From Lentzea sp. NBRC 102530 (GTDB taxonomy: Bacteria > Actinomycetota > Actinomycetes > Mycobacteriales > Pseudonocardiaceae), in assembly GCF_030269365.1 (NCBI RefSeq), contig NZ_BSTF01000005.1, forward strand, positions 248,001 through 312,000: DNA of 64,000 nt, in the 5' to 3' direction. Shown here piece by piece: positions 8,832-20,198 of the stretch. The stretch's first letter is position 1, and each line of letters opens with the position of its first letter. The position numbers and the translations under genes are program-made. The notes beneath the pieces are model-generated. The model ran no database searches and was not told where the DNA came from. It saw nothing but the letters and a program-made list of their open reading frames with translations.

Positions 8832-9962
8832 GTGAGCGATCTGATCTTCTTGGACAGCGCAGGTTCCTCGATCCCTCCCGCGCCGGTGGTGGACGAGGTG
8901 ATCGGCCATCTCAGGCGGGAAACCGAGATCGGTGGCTATCGCGCCGCGGCGGAACGGCGGGACGACCTGGAGGCGGGGTACGGCGTTCTCGCTGACCTCT
9001 TCGGGTGTCAGCCGTCCGAGGTCGCTTTCACGGACAGTGCCACTCGATCATGGTTGGCGGCCTTCGACGCGGTGCCTCTGTCGGCCGGAGACCGAATTCT
9101 CGTCACCGAGGTTGAATACGCTGGCAACGCGATCCCGGTACTGCGTCGAGCGGCGGAGTCCGGGGCGGTCGTCGAGGTCATCCCGTCCGACAGTCACGGA
9201 CAGGTCGATCTCGGCGCCCTGGACCTTGACAACCGAGTCAAGCTGATCTCGCTCGTGCACGTGCCGACGAACGGCGGCCTGATCAACCCGGTCAACGACA
9301 TCACAGCGGCGGCTCGTGAGGTCGGGGCGCTGGTGTTGCTCGACGCCTGCCAGTCGACCGGTCAACTGGACCTGCGCGGGCTCGACTACGACATGCTGGC
9401 CTGCACCGGCCGCAAGTGGCTGCGAGGCCCGCGCGGTACCGGCGCCCTCGTCGTGCGCGACGAGGTGCGGGAACGACTCCACCCACGCCTGGTGGACCTG
9501 CACAGCGGTGAGTGGACGGGCCCGCGTGAGTACAGGCTGCGCTCGGATGCCCGCGTTTTCGAACTGTGGGAGTGCGGCATCGCCGACCGGCTCGGCATGA
9601 TCGCGGCCGCGCGTCATGCCCTCGAGATGGGGCTCGACGTGATCGAGGCCGAGGTCGCCGACCGCGCCAAGCGCTTGCGCGAGGGGCTCGCCACCATCCC
9701 CGGCATCACCGTGCGCGATCTCGGTGAGCGGCAGTCGGGCATCGTCACCTTCACGTCGGAGCGTGTGCCGGCGCTGGAGTTGAAGGACCGGCTGTGGCAG
9801 CAGAACGTCGCCGTCACCGTGTCGCAGGCCGGGTCGACGTTGCTCGACATGACCCGGCGGGGCCTGGGCGAAGTAGTGCGGGCCTCCCCGCACTACTTCG
9901 TCACTCACGACGAGCTCGACCGGGCCCTGGAGATCATCGGGACGGTCAGCAGGACACGTTGA
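8832..9962 (+). CDS. Class V aminotransferase-fold PLP enzyme (cysteine desulfurase-like)
   Basis: A 376-aa fold-type I PLP enzyme. Visible features are LDSAGSS near the start, the PLP-phosphate region TDSATRSW, VHVPTNGGLINPV, LLDACQSTGQLDL with the cofactor-contacting Asp, and TGRKWLRGPRGTGAL with the Schiff-base Lys. This resembles the SufS/EgtE/isopenicillin N epimerase group. No sulfur-assembly or ergothioneine genes lie nearby, so the substrate is open. The GTG start is preceded by a weak GGGGTGA. The 3' end overlaps the convergent carboxypeptidase gene by 17 bases. Confidence 0.87.
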   Translation: MSDLIFLDSAGSSIPPAPVVDEVIGHLRRETEIGGYRAAAERRDDLEAGYGVLADLFGCQPSEVAFTDSATRSWLAAFDAVPLSAGDRILVTEVEYAGNAIPVLRRAAESGAVVEVIPSDSHGQVDLGALDLDNRVKLISLVHVPTNGGLINPVNDITAAAREVGALVLLDACQSTGQLDLRGLDYDMLACTGRKWLRGPRGTGALVVRDEVRERLHPRLVDLHSGEWTGPREYRLRSDARVFELWECGIADRLGMIAAARHALEMGLDVIEAEVADRAKRLREGLATIPGITVRDLGERQSGIVTFTSERVPALELKDRLWQQNVAVTVSQAGSTLLDMTRRGLGEVVRASPHYFVTHDELDRALEIIGTVSRTR

Positions 9963-11241
9963 TGACCCGCTTCACGCAGTCCGAGTAGCCGACGAACAGG
10001 TCGACGGCGCGGTCGTTGCGGCTCGTCTGGGCCGCGATGACCGTGTCCCGCGGGTAGAAGCCGTTGAGGCCGCCGCTGCTCGGGTACATCTCGAAGGTGT
10101 AGGACCAGATCTTGTGCTGGCCCCACATCCAGTCGTCGATGCTGCCGTCGGTGATGTACAGGTCGCTCGCCTGCTCCGGCGTGTAGCCGTTGGTGGCGGC
10201 CATCTGCTGGCCGAGCGTGCGGAACGCGCGTTCCTCGGTCGCGTCGAGGCCCGGTGCGGTGTTCGCGGTGGTGTAGCCGAAGGGCCACAGCACGAGCTCC
10301 GAGAACGAGTGGAAGTCGATGTTCGTCTTGATCTGCTGAACGCCGCCGACCACGCGCGAGTCCACGAAGTTCTTGACGGCCGTGGTCTCCGGAGCGGAGA
10401 ACGCCGACGGGCCCCGGTAGGTGTCCGAGGTCGTGCTGCCGCTGGAACCGCCGCAGCAGCCCCACTTGTAGCCCCAGTTGCGGTTGAGGTCGGTGCCGTT
10501 GCCCTGGCGGTTCTTGCGCCAGCCGCGGAACGAGCCCGTGGCGATGTCGTACTCGACGCCGTCCGGGTTGACCATCGGGACGAACCACACCTCGCGGCTG
10601 TCCACCAGGTTCTTGATGGCCGGCGTGGAGTAGTTGTCGGTGTAGCGCTTGATGATCTGCAGGCACTGCTCGACGGTGATGTGCTCACGCGCGTGCTGGT
10701 TGCAGGTGAAGATCACCTCGGGCTCCGCCTCGTCGGTCGCGACGTTGTCGCTGACCTTGAGGGCCCAGATGTCCCGGTTCTGCGCGCTCTTGCCGATGCT
10801 GCGCAGGCTCGCGAGCGTCGGGTGGTCCCGCACGGTCTGCTGGAGCTCCGCGGTCATCTCCGCGAAGTTGTGGTAGCCCGCGTAGCCGGACGGGAAGTCC
10901 TGCGTGCCGATCTGGCCCGGCTGCGGATCGGTGAAGTCGACCTTGCCGAGTGCCTTGAGCTCCTTCTCGAAGTCGCCGACGTACTTGATCGGCAGTCCGG
11001 TGGCCTGCAGGGCCCGGTACTGCGCCTTGTCCGCGACGACCGAGACGGTGGTGAGCTTCACCGCACCGAGCACGTCGACGCCGCTCTGGGCGATCTTGGT
11101 GCGTTCGGCCGACGTGTTCGCGGTGATTTCCAGCAGGTAGCGGCCGGAGTCGGCCGTGCTGGGCGTCGCCATGCCCGCGACCAGCACGGGCAGGCATATG
11201 GCGAGCATCGCGGCGATCTTGCCGCGGCGCTTGGTGAACAT
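9946..11241 (-). CDS. Secreted zinc carboxypeptidase, M14 family
   Basis: A 431-aa protein with a Sec signal peptide (MFTKRRGK plus a hydrophobic core ending near ATPSTADS). The M14 catalytic set is visible: zinc ligands His183 and Glu186 in NQHAREH and His311 in FHSFSEL, substrate-binding Arg254 in DLNRNWGY, and the catalytic Glu384 in YTFEMYP. An N-terminal propeptide-like segment (about 32-110) precedes the catalytic domain. It probably trims peptides outside the cell. A strong GGAGGA site precedes the ATG. It is divergent from hisD. Confidence 0.93.
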   Translation of the reverse strand: MFTKRRGKIAAMLAICLPVLVAGMATPSTADSGRYLLEITANTSAERTKIAQSGVDVLGAVKLTTVSVVADKAQYRALQATGLPIKYVGDFEKELKALGKVDFTDPQPGQIGTQDFPSGYAGYHNFAEMTAELQQTVRDHPTLASLRSIGKSAQNRDIWALKVSDNVATDEAEPEVIFTCNQHAREHITVEQCLQIIKRYTDNYSTPAIKNLVDSREVWFVPMVNPDGVEYDIATGSFRGWRKNRQGNGTDLNRNWGYKWGCCGGSSGSTTSDTYRGPSAFSAPETTAVKNFVDSRVVGGVQQIKTNIDFHSFSELVLWPFGYTTANTAPGLDATEERAFRTLGQQMAATNGYTPEQASDLYITDGSIDDWMWGQHKIWSYTFEMYPSSGGLNGFYPRDTVIAAQTSRNDRAVDLFVGYSDCVKRVINVSC

Positions 11242-11339
11242 GGGTCCTCCATCATCAGCAGGGGTTTGCGACGGAGTTGTGCTCGACCGAGCGTGGCCGG
11301 GGCGTCACAGGCTGAGTAGCGCCGATAGCGGGCTGACCG

Positions 11340-11366
11340 TTGACAGATTTCTGCAGGAACTAGGCT
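11340..11366 (+). promoter_or_regulatory. hisD promoter: TTGACA and TAGGCT
   Basis: A consensus TTGACA at 11340-11345 is followed after 15 bases by TAGGCT at 11361-11366. The hisD ATG begins 7 bases later, so the his transcript is probably leaderless. Confidence 0.7.
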
Positions 11367-11373
11367 GTGAGTC

Positions 11374-14388
<3,015 letters not shown>

Positions 14389-14389
<1 letters not shown>

Positions 14390-14544
14390 TGCCGAAGGAA
14401 GTCGTCGTCATCGGCCTGCTGGCCCTCGCGGGCTTCCTGGCCGGTGGCGTCTACACCACCTGGAAGACCGCCAAGCTCCTGGCGATCATCCTGCTGGTGC
14501 TGACCGTCGTCGCCGTGGGGGGCGCCGTCCTCTGGCTGCTCTAA
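14389..14544 (+). CDS. 51-aa membrane protein in the his operon
   Basis: An open frame starting in the hisB stop (TGATG) encodes MPKEVVVIGLLALAGFLAGG followed by a turn with VYTTWKTAK and a second hydrophobic stretch ending in VLWLL. Two membrane helices of 16-20 residues are predicted by eye. The one-base overlap with hisB argues for real translation. The TAA overlaps the convergent methyltransferase stop (CTAA). No function is known to me. Confidence 0.65.
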
Positions 14545-15146
14545 CCCTTGCGGGCGAGCACCCAGTGGAACGCCACCGGGCCCGGCTCGTGCATGGTCAC
14601 CAGGTCGTCGACGACGAGCTCCAGGTGTTCGGCGATGAGCGCCCGGTTCTGCTCGGGCGTGTTGCTGCCGAAGAACATGTCCACGCCGAGCCAGGTCTCG
14701 GTGACGTCCGGCGTGCCGGTGCCCAGCGAGGCGAGGAACAGGCCGCCGGGCTTCAGCCAGCCCGCGATCTTCGCGAGGAGCGCGGGCTGTTCGGCGCGCG
14801 GCACGTGCAGGATCGAGTAGAACGCGGCGATGCCGTCGAACTCGCCTTCCGGCAGGTCGAGCGCGGTCATGTCGGCCTTCTCGAACCGCGCGCCCGGCAC
14901 GTTGGCGCGGGCGAGCTCGACCTGGCGCCGGGACAGGTCGACGCCGAGCAGGTCGTGCCGTTCGGCGAGCTTGCGGCCGCAGGGGACGCCCGCACCGCAG
15001 CCGAGTTCGAGGACCTTCGCGCCGTCGGGCAGCCGCTCGTCGAACTCGGCGAGGTAGCGCAGCCGCGGGTCGTCGGTGATCTGGGCGGACCAGTCGACGT
15101 ACCGCTCCGCGATGACGTCGTAACCGGCCTCGACGATGTGCTTCAC
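14541..15146 (-). CDS. SAM-dependent class I methyltransferase
   Basis: A 201-aa Rossmann methyltransferase. The SAM-binding motif I is KVLELGCGAGVPCG (about 44-57), followed by LLGVDLSRRQVELAR, FEKADMTALDL and FDGIAAFYSILHVPR. Similar proteins are annotated as UbiE/Cyclopropane-type methyltransferases; the substrate cannot be told. The GTG start overlaps the kptA TGA by 4 bases, so it is the second gene of a kptA operon. Confidence 0.85.
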   Translation of the reverse strand: MKHIVEAGYDVIAERYVDWSAQITDDPRLRYLAEFDERLPDGAKVLELGCGAGVPCGRKLAERHDLLGVDLSRRQVELARANVPGARFEKADMTALDLPEGEFDGIAAFYSILHVPRAEQPALLAKIAGWLKPGGLFLASLGTGTPDVTETWLGVDMFFGSNTPEQNRALIAEHLELVVDDLVTMHEPGPVAFHWVLARKG

Positions 15147-15667
15147 GAGGTCTGAAGGTAGCGGGCGGGGACGTGCTGCGTGAGCCACACGCCGTTCGCG
15201 CTGAGCCGGAACTCGTGGCCGTCCGCGTGCATGGCCGCGGCGTCGACGGTGAGGATCAACGGCCGTCCGCGCCGTGAGCCGACGCGGTGGGCGGTCTCGC
15301 GATCGGGCGAGAGGTGCACGTCGTGGCGGTTCATCGGGCGCAGGCCCTCGCGCATGATGTCGTCGAGGTACCGCGCCACCGTGCCGTGGAACAGCTGCCC
15401 GGGCGGGACCGCGGTGGGCAGGCCGAGGTCGACCTCGACGCTGTGGCCCTGGTTGGCGCGGATGCGGTCGCCGTCGATCGTGAAGCGCTTCTTGTCGTTG
15501 CGGGCGACGACCTCGCGCACGTCGGCCTCGGAGACGCCGAGGGCGCTCAGTAGGTCGGCCAGGGGTACCCAACCAGCCGGGTCGAGGGTGAGACCGATGC
15601 GCTCGGGCTGGTGCCGCAGTGCCTTGGACATCCGCTTGGAGAGGCGGATCATTCTTTCGTCTTCCAT
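15143..15667 (-). CDS. kptA: RNA 2'-phosphotransferase (Tpt1/KptA)
   Basis: A 174-aa KptA. The family moves an RNA 2'-phosphate to NAD+, releasing nicotinamide. Recognisable pieces are SKALRHQPE with Arg18, GWVPLADLL, a KKRFTIDGDRIRANQGHS block with His75, LFHGT with His94, and HLSPDRETAHRVGSRRGRP. In bacteria without 2'-phosphorylated tRNA introns its natural substrate is unsettled. The ATG at 15667 is chosen because the family N-terminus begins there. Confidence 0.92.
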   Translation of the reverse strand: MEDERMIRLSKRMSKALRHQPERIGLTLDPAGWVPLADLLSALGVSEADVREVVARNDKKRFTIDGDRIRANQGHSVEVDLGLPTAVPPGQLFHGTVARYLDDIMREGLRPMNRHDVHLSPDRETAHRVGSRRGRPLILTVDAAAMHADGHEFRLSANGVWLTQHVPARYLQTS

Positions 15668-15711
15668 TTGGTCACCAGCAAACCACAGCGCGTCCAGCGG
15701 TTTTGCCGTTC

Positions 15712-16176
15712 CTAGTCGGTGCCGCCCTCGCCCACGGGCTTGAGCTTGGGCGCGCCCGGCCCGTGCGACGCCTGCTCGTCGTCGATGTTCTGCAGCGCGC
15801 AGCTGCGCAGCGACAGGCACCCGCAGCCGATGCACCCGGTGAGGCGGTCGCGCAGCCGGTACAGCGCGTCGATCCGCGCGTCGAGCTCCGACTTCCACGA
15901 GCGCGAGAGGCGTTCCCAGTCGGACTTCGTCGGCGTGCGGTTGTCCGGGAGTTGGGCGAGGGCGTCGCGGACGTCCTCCAGCGTGAGGCCCACGCGCTGG
16001 GCGGTGCGGATGAACGCGAGCCGGCGCAGCACCGAGCGCAGGTAGCGGCGCTGGTTGCCCGCCGTGCGCACCGAGGCGATCAGGCCCCTGTCCTCGTAGA
16101 AGCGCAGCGCCGTGTGGGGGACGCCGCTGCGTTCGGCGACCTGGCCGATGGTCAGCATTTCCGGCAGCTTGCTCAC
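15712..16176 (-). CDS. soxR: Redox-sensitive transcriptional activator SoxR
   Basis: A 154-aa MerR-family activator. The N-terminal winged helix (LTIGQVAERSGVPHTALRFYEDRGLI) is followed by a dimerisation helix and the diagnostic [2Fe-2S] motif CIGCGCLSLRSC at about 115-126. In actinobacteria SoxR is typically switched on by redox-cycling compounds. The GTG start lies 6 bases after TACCAT (16188-16183). It is divergent from a two-gene transketolase, and the gap holds a SoxR-type dyad. Confidence 0.95.
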   Translation of the reverse strand: MSKLPEMLTIGQVAERSGVPHTALRFYEDRGLIASVRTAGNQRRYLRSVLRRLAFIRTAQRVGLTLEDVRDALAQLPDNRTPTKSDWERLSRSWKSELDARIDALYRLRDRLTGCIGCGCLSLRSCALQNIDDEQASHGPGAPKLKPVGEGGTD

Positions 16177-16194
16177 CAGATCATGGTAACGGTC

Positions 16195-16225
16195 TTGACC
16201 TCCAGCATGGTCGAGGTTGAAGAGT
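16195..16225 (+). promoter_or_regulatory. SoxR-type promoter of the transketolase operon
   Basis: TTGACC (16195-16200), a 19-base spacer and AAGAGT (16220-16225) lie 7 bases before the transketolase ATG. The spacer holds ACCTC-N10-GAGGT (16198-16217), which matches the outer arms and spacing of known SoxR boxes such as that of soxS. A 19-base spacer is the hallmark of MerR-family targets. Confidence 0.65.
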
Positions 16226-16232
16226 TGGTGCC

Positions 16233-16895
16233 ATGCAACGGATACCAGAGCTCTTCGCGAGGATGACCGGGGACGAGAAGCACGAGTGGGCTGCGGCTTC
16301 CACCATCGACGTGCTCTGGGTCCTCTACGACAAGGTCCTCAACGTCACACCGGCGACCGTCGACGACCCCGATCGCGACCGGTTCCTGCTCTCCAAGGGA
16401 CACGGCCCGATGGCGTACTACGCCGTGCTCGCGGAGAAGGGCTTCATCCAGGAATCCATTTTGGACGGCTGGACGTCGTGGGACAGCCCGCTCGGCCAGC
16501 ACCCCGACCGGGTGCTCGTGCGCGGCGCCGAGATCAGCAGCGGCTCGCTCGGCCACGGCCTGCCGATCGCGGTCGGCACGGCCATCGGCCAGCGGATCGC
16601 GGGCAGCCGGGGCCGCACGTTCGTGCTGGTCGGCGACGGCGAACTGGACGAGGGCAGCAACCACGAGGCCATCGCGGTGGCGGCGCGGCGCGGCGTCTCG
16701 AACCTCACCACGATCGTGGTCGACAACCAGTCCGCGATGTACGGCTGGCCCGGCGGCATCGCCCGCCGGTTCGCCGTCGAGGGCTGGCAGACGGCCGAGG
16801 TCGACGGCCGCGACCACGAGGCGATCTTCACCACACTGACCGCGCCGCACGACCGCCCCTACGCCGTCGTCGCCAAGGTAGAGAGGAGCTGCTGA
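16233..16895 (+). CDS. Transketolase, N-terminal (TPP-binding) subunit
   Basis: A 220-aa protein covering only the pyrophosphate domain of transketolase: LSKGHGPMAYYAVLAEKG, GSLGHGLPIAVGTAIG and the thiamine-diphosphate motif GDGELDEGSN with the later Asn in VVDNQ. The pyrimidine domain is the next gene. Two-subunit transketolases occur in archaea and many actinobacteria. They interconvert sugar phosphates in the non-oxidative pentose phosphate pathway, or a related ketol transfer. Stop and next start overlap (TGATG). Confidence 0.9.
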   Translation: MQRIPELFARMTGDEKHEWAAASTIDVLWVLYDKVLNVTPATVDDPDRDRFLLSKGHGPMAYYAVLAEKGFIQESILDGWTSWDSPLGQHPDRVLVRGAEISSGSLGHGLPIAVGTAIGQRIAGSRGRTFVLVGDGELDEGSNHEAIAVAARRGVSNLTTIVVDNQSAMYGWPGGIARRFAVEGWQTAEVDGRDHEAIFTTLTAPHDRPYAVVAKVERSC

Positions 16896-17788
16896 TGACC
16901 ACCATGCGCCAGGCCTTCGTGAAGACGGTCAACGACGAGATCGCCGCCGACCCGCGCATCGCCGTCGTGACCGCGGTGATCTCCAGCAACGAGTTCCCGC
17001 AGGAGAACGAACGCGTCGTGGACGTGGGCATCCGCGAGCAGACCATGGTCGGCGTGGCGAGCGGCCTGGCACTGGCCGGCCTGCGCCCGGTCGTGCACAG
17101 CTACGCGCCGTTCCTGGTCGAACGGCCCTACGAGCAGATCAAGCTCGACATCGGACACCAGGACGTGGGCGCGGTGTTCGTGAGCATCGGAGCGTCCTAT
17201 GACGACCCGGCGTGGGGCCGCACCCACCAGGCACCCGCCGACGTGGCGTTGTTCGACACGCTGCCCGGCTGGACCGTGCACGTGCCCGGACACCCCGACG
17301 AGGTCGTTCCGCTGCTGCGCCAGGCCCTGAAGGACGAGAACCGCGTCTACATGAGGCTTTCGCTGCACGAGAACACCCGGCCCCACCCCGTGGGCGAGGG
17401 ATTCACCACCCTGAAACACGGCAAGCGCGGCGTCGTCCTCGCCGTCGGCCCGATGCTCGACCGCGTGCTCGCGGCCGTCGAGCGCGAAAAGGCCGATGTC
17501 ACCGTGCTCTACGCGACGACGATCCGGCCGTTCGACTCCGACGGACTGCGCAAGGCGGTGCAGGACACCGACCACGCCGACGTGATGGTGGTCGAACCGT
17601 ACCTCGAAGGAACTTCTTCTCATCAAATTTCGGAAACGCTGCAACATATTCCGCACCGTGTGCGTTCTATAGGCGTCAAACGACACGCAGAGCTCCGCAA
17701 CTACGGCACGGCCGAGGACCATGACTCCGCTCATGATCTTGACGTGGTGGGGCTGGGGAGTGCTGTGCGGAGTTTCTTCAGGGGGTGA
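16895..17788 (+). CDS. Transketolase, C-terminal subunit
   Basis: A 297-aa protein with the pyrimidine-binding domain (VVDVGIREQTMVGVASGLALAG with the catalytic Glu in IREQ) and the C-terminal transketolase domain. It pairs with the preceding 220-aa subunit to build the active site. GAGAGGAG within the end of the first gene serves as its ribosome site. The last 60 codons (about 17600-17788) use more A and T than the rest and the reading stays open to the TGA, so the end is somewhat atypical. Confidence 0.9.
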   Translation: MTTMRQAFVKTVNDEIAADPRIAVVTAVISSNEFPQENERVVDVGIREQTMVGVASGLALAGLRPVVHSYAPFLVERPYEQIKLDIGHQDVGAVFVSIGASYDDPAWGRTHQAPADVALFDTLPGWTVHVPGHPDEVVPLLRQALKDENRVYMRLSLHENTRPHPVGEGFTTLKHGKRGVVLAVGPMLDRVLAAVEREKADVTVLYATTIRPFDSDGLRKAVQDTDHADVMVVEPYLEGTSSHQISETLQHIPHRVRSIGVKRHAELRNYGTAEDHDSAHDLDVVGLGSAVRSFFRG

Positions 17789-17857
17789 AGGAACATGTTC
17801 GCCATGGGGGATGACTGGACCGGAGCGCCTTCGCGCGCAGTCCGGCCGTGAGATGAG

Positions 17858-17889
17858 GGGCACGATCAGGCAGGATCCTGATCGTGCCC
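17858..17889. promoter_or_regulatory. Perfect 13-bp inverted repeat around a -10-like hexamer
   Basis: GGGCACGATCAGG and CCTGATCGTGCCC flank the 6-base centre CAGGAT. The right arm contains the GTG start of the gene at 17884. It could act as an operator or block initiation by forming a hairpin, or it could terminate the transketolase transcript; there is no T-run. Confidence 0.6.
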
Positions 17890-18657
17890 AACCCACGTGT
17901 GGTCGTGTGGACCACTGCCGATCCTGAACGCACGAGTGCGGAACTGAGCAGGCGCGCGGCCAGGCCGCGGTTGCTGGTGCCCGTTCCGCACGGCACGTTC
18001 GTGCTCGGCCCCGAGCCGTACACGGCGGAGACGCTGATCGACGGCCTGCGCGTCGTCAAGGGCAGGCGCATTGGTCTCATGTGGACGGAGTCGACGGCGT
18101 GGCTCGTCTACTTCGACGGAGAGGTCCGGGGCTGGAGGTTCGGCCCGGACGACTCGTTCGAACCGGCACCGCCGAGGCGGCTGCCGGAAGGCCTCGGCTG
18201 GCTGGGTGAGGCCGCGGAGACGGTGCGCCGACAAGGTGTGCACGACGGGATCGGCGCGTTGTGCACGGCGTTGGAGGCGGCGGGGTACTTCCTGGACGCC
18301 CAGGCACTGGTGAGGGTCGACGGCGGGGAAGTCGACGACGCCCTTCCACACCACGAGAAGAAGTGGTGGGAGAGCCTCGTGGGCGAGCGCCAGGGCATGG
18401 CCGACACGCCGTGGGTCGACCCGCGGCCGTCGTTCGCCGGTACCGCCGCCGTGGCGTTCCTGCTCGTCTTCTTGCTGGTGGCGAACGATGTTCCGGTCCA
18501 GATCACGGTTCCGGTGTGCGCGCTGCTCGTGTGTGCGTTGGCGTGGTCGGGGGCCGTCTGCGCGGTGGTGTGGAGCCGCCGGCGGCGCACGGATGCGTTC
18601 CCGGTGCGCGATGTTCTGGGCATGTCCGCATGGGCGCGTGAAGCCGACCAGGAATGA
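17884..18657 (+). CDS. Membrane protein of unknown function
   Basis: A 257-aa protein with a soluble N-terminal part (about 1-175; VVVWTTADPERTSAELSRR, LVPVPHGTFVLGPEPYTAE) and two hydrophobic helices near 183-230. I recognise no family. The start is uncertain because it sits inside a perfect inverted repeat; the GTG is 7 bases after a CAGGAT hexamer. It overlaps the next gene by 4 bases (ATGA), and the two proteins share the same plan of soluble N-terminus plus two C-terminal helices, so they may work together. Confidence 0.65.
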   Translation: MPNPRVVVWTTADPERTSAELSRRAARPRLLVPVPHGTFVLGPEPYTAETLIDGLRVVKGRRIGLMWTESTAWLVYFDGEVRGWRFGPDDSFEPAPPRRLPEGLGWLGEAAETVRRQGVHDGIGALCTALEAAGYFLDAQALVRVDGGEVDDALPHHEKKWWESLVGERQGMADTPWVDPRPSFAGTAAVAFLLVFLLVANDVPVQITVPVCALLVCALAWSGAVCAVVWSRRRRTDAFPVRDVLGMSAWAREADQE

Positions 18658-19478
18658 TGTTGGTCGTGAGAATGCTGATCTGGACCCCGTTGAACGCCGC
18701 CGAGCTGCAGAAGGCCATGCACAGCGGCAACGTGGGACCCGCGGCGCTCGTCCCGGTGCAGTCCGGCACGGTGCTCTTGCCCCCGCCGGCCACGAAGCTC
18801 AACGAGGCCGCGTACATGACGAACCGGGTGCGCAAGATCGGCGGCGGCGCCGCGCTGGCCGTGTGGAACGACGACGCCGCGTTGCTCTACATGTTCACGA
18901 CGTCGCTCGGCCGCGCCTCGATGTGGGGGCCGCGCGAGGCGGTGCTGCGGCTGTCGGGACAGGCCAAGCAGTCCGGGCCGGTCGGCAAGGCCTTCGACCG
19001 CATGACCGCGGGCATGGTCGACCTGCGCGAGCGGGAGAAGTGGCAGCTCGACGCCATCGACAAGCTCACCGCGCTGTACCCGTCCGCTAGCCGCAAGGGC
19101 ACGCTCGAACGCATCCGCGACTTCCAGAACGGCCGCGCGGCGATCCCCGACTTCTTCCGCGCCGCCGGGCTGCTGGAGGTCGCGCAGGTGGCCGAACTCA
19201 CCGAGCAGGGCCGGGCGGACGGCGTGCTGACCACGCTGGAGCCGCCGCGCGCGCAGCTGTGGCCGTTGGCGCTGATCTTCCCTCTGATGGTGGTGACGGC
19301 ACTGGTGACCGTCCTGCTCAACATGCCCGCGTTCGTGTACTACCTCGTCGGCGCGTTGCTGCTGGTGCTGCTCGTCGGGCTGTTGGTGATGCTCAGGCGG
19401 CGGCTCGTGCGGACGAAACCGATCAACACGGTGCTGCCGGTCATCCCGGTCACCCAGGGTGCGGTTCCGACCGACTAA
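18654..19478 (+). CDS. Membrane protein of unknown function, partner of the preceding gene
   Basis: A 274-aa protein with a soluble N-terminal region ([38 protein letters not shown]) and two C-terminal hydrophobic helices near 202-250 followed by a basic tail (RRRLVRTK). It starts in the preceding stop (ATGATG, either ATG possible). The phrase [11 protein letters not shown] echoes LVPVPHGTFVL in the preceding protein, suggesting distant relatedness. Function unknown. It ends 10 bases before hisH. Confidence 0.7.
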   Translation: MMLVVRMLIWTPLNAAELQKAMHSGNVGPAALVPVQSGTVLLPPPATKLNEAAYMTNRVRKIGGGAALAVWNDDAALLYMFTTSLGRASMWGPREAVLRLSGQAKQSGPVGKAFDRMTAGMVDLREREKWQLDAIDKLTALYPSASRKGTLERIRDFQNGRAAIPDFFRAAGLLEVAQVAELTEQGRADGVLTTLEPPRAQLWPLALIFPLMVVTALVTVLLNMPAFVYYLVGALLLVLLVGLLVMLRRRLVRTKPINTVLPVIPVTQGAVPTD

Positions 19479-19488
19479 CCTGGACGGC

Positions 19489-20124
19489 GTGGCACGTGTC
19501 GTCGTACTTGACTATGGCTCCGGCAACCTGCGCTCGGCCGAGCGCGCGCTTCAGCGGGTCGGCGCCCATGTCGAGGTGACGTCCGACCCCCGCGCCGCCC
19601 GTGAGGCGGACGGTCTCGTCGTCCCCGGCGTCGGTGCCTACGCGGCGTGCATGGAGGGCCTCAACTCGGTGCAGGGCGCCAGGATCATCGGCGCGCGCCT
19701 CGCCGGTGGCCGTCCGGTGCTCGGCATCTGCGTGGGCATGCAGATCCTGTTCGACCGCGGCATCGAGCACGGCGTGCTGACCGAGGGCTGCGGTGAGTGG
19801 CCCGGCACCGTCGAGCGGCTCGAAGCGCCGATCGTGCCGCACATGGGCTGGAACACCGTGCGCGCGCCCGAGGAGTCGCAGCTGTTCGCCGGGCTGGACA
19901 AGGACACGCGGTTCTACTTCGTGCACTCCTACGGCGTGCGCCGCTGGGAGCTGGAGCCGGCCGACCACCTCAAGGCGCCGCTCGTGACGTGGGCCGACCA
20001 CGCGGGTGACGAGTTCGTGGCGGCCGTCGAGAACGGTCCGCTGTGGGCGACCCAGTTCCACCCGGAGAAGTCCGGCGACGCCGGAGCGCACCTGCTGCGG
20101 AACTGGCTGACCACCCTGTCGTGA
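19489..20124 (+). CDS. hisH: Imidazole glycerol phosphate synthase, glutaminase subunit
   Basis: A 211-aa class I glutamine amidotransferase that supplies ammonia to HisF. The nucleophile Cys81 is in LGICVGMQ; the catalytic His191 and Glu193 are in QFHPEKS. Oxyanion-hole PGVGAY is near residues 46-51. The GTG at 19489 gives the conserved N-terminus [22 protein letters not shown] hexamer lies 7 bases upstream but includes the stop of the previous gene, so a separate promoter is doubtful. Confidence 0.95.
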   Translation: MARVVVLDYGSGNLRSAERALQRVGAHVEVTSDPRAAREADGLVVPGVGAYAACMEGLNSVQGARIIGARLAGGRPVLGICVGMQILFDRGIEHGVLTEGCGEWPGTVERLEAPIVPHMGWNTVRAPEESQLFAGLDKDTRFYFVHSYGVRRWELEPADHLKAPLVTWADHAGDEFVAAVENGPLWATQFHPEKSGDAGAHLLRNWLTTLS

Positions 20125-20186
20125 TCACCGTCAACAGGGGCGTCGGAGGTCCGAGAGCACGTGGCCGCCCTCGTCCCCGGTGACGC

Positions 20187-20192
20187 TAGGCT
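20187..20192 (+). promoter_or_regulatory. -10 box TAGGCT, 6 bases before hisA
   Basis: TAGGCT followed by GACCGC and the GTG of hisA, implying a leaderless transcript. No clear -35 was found. Confidence 0.55.
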
Positions 20193-20198
20193 GACCGC

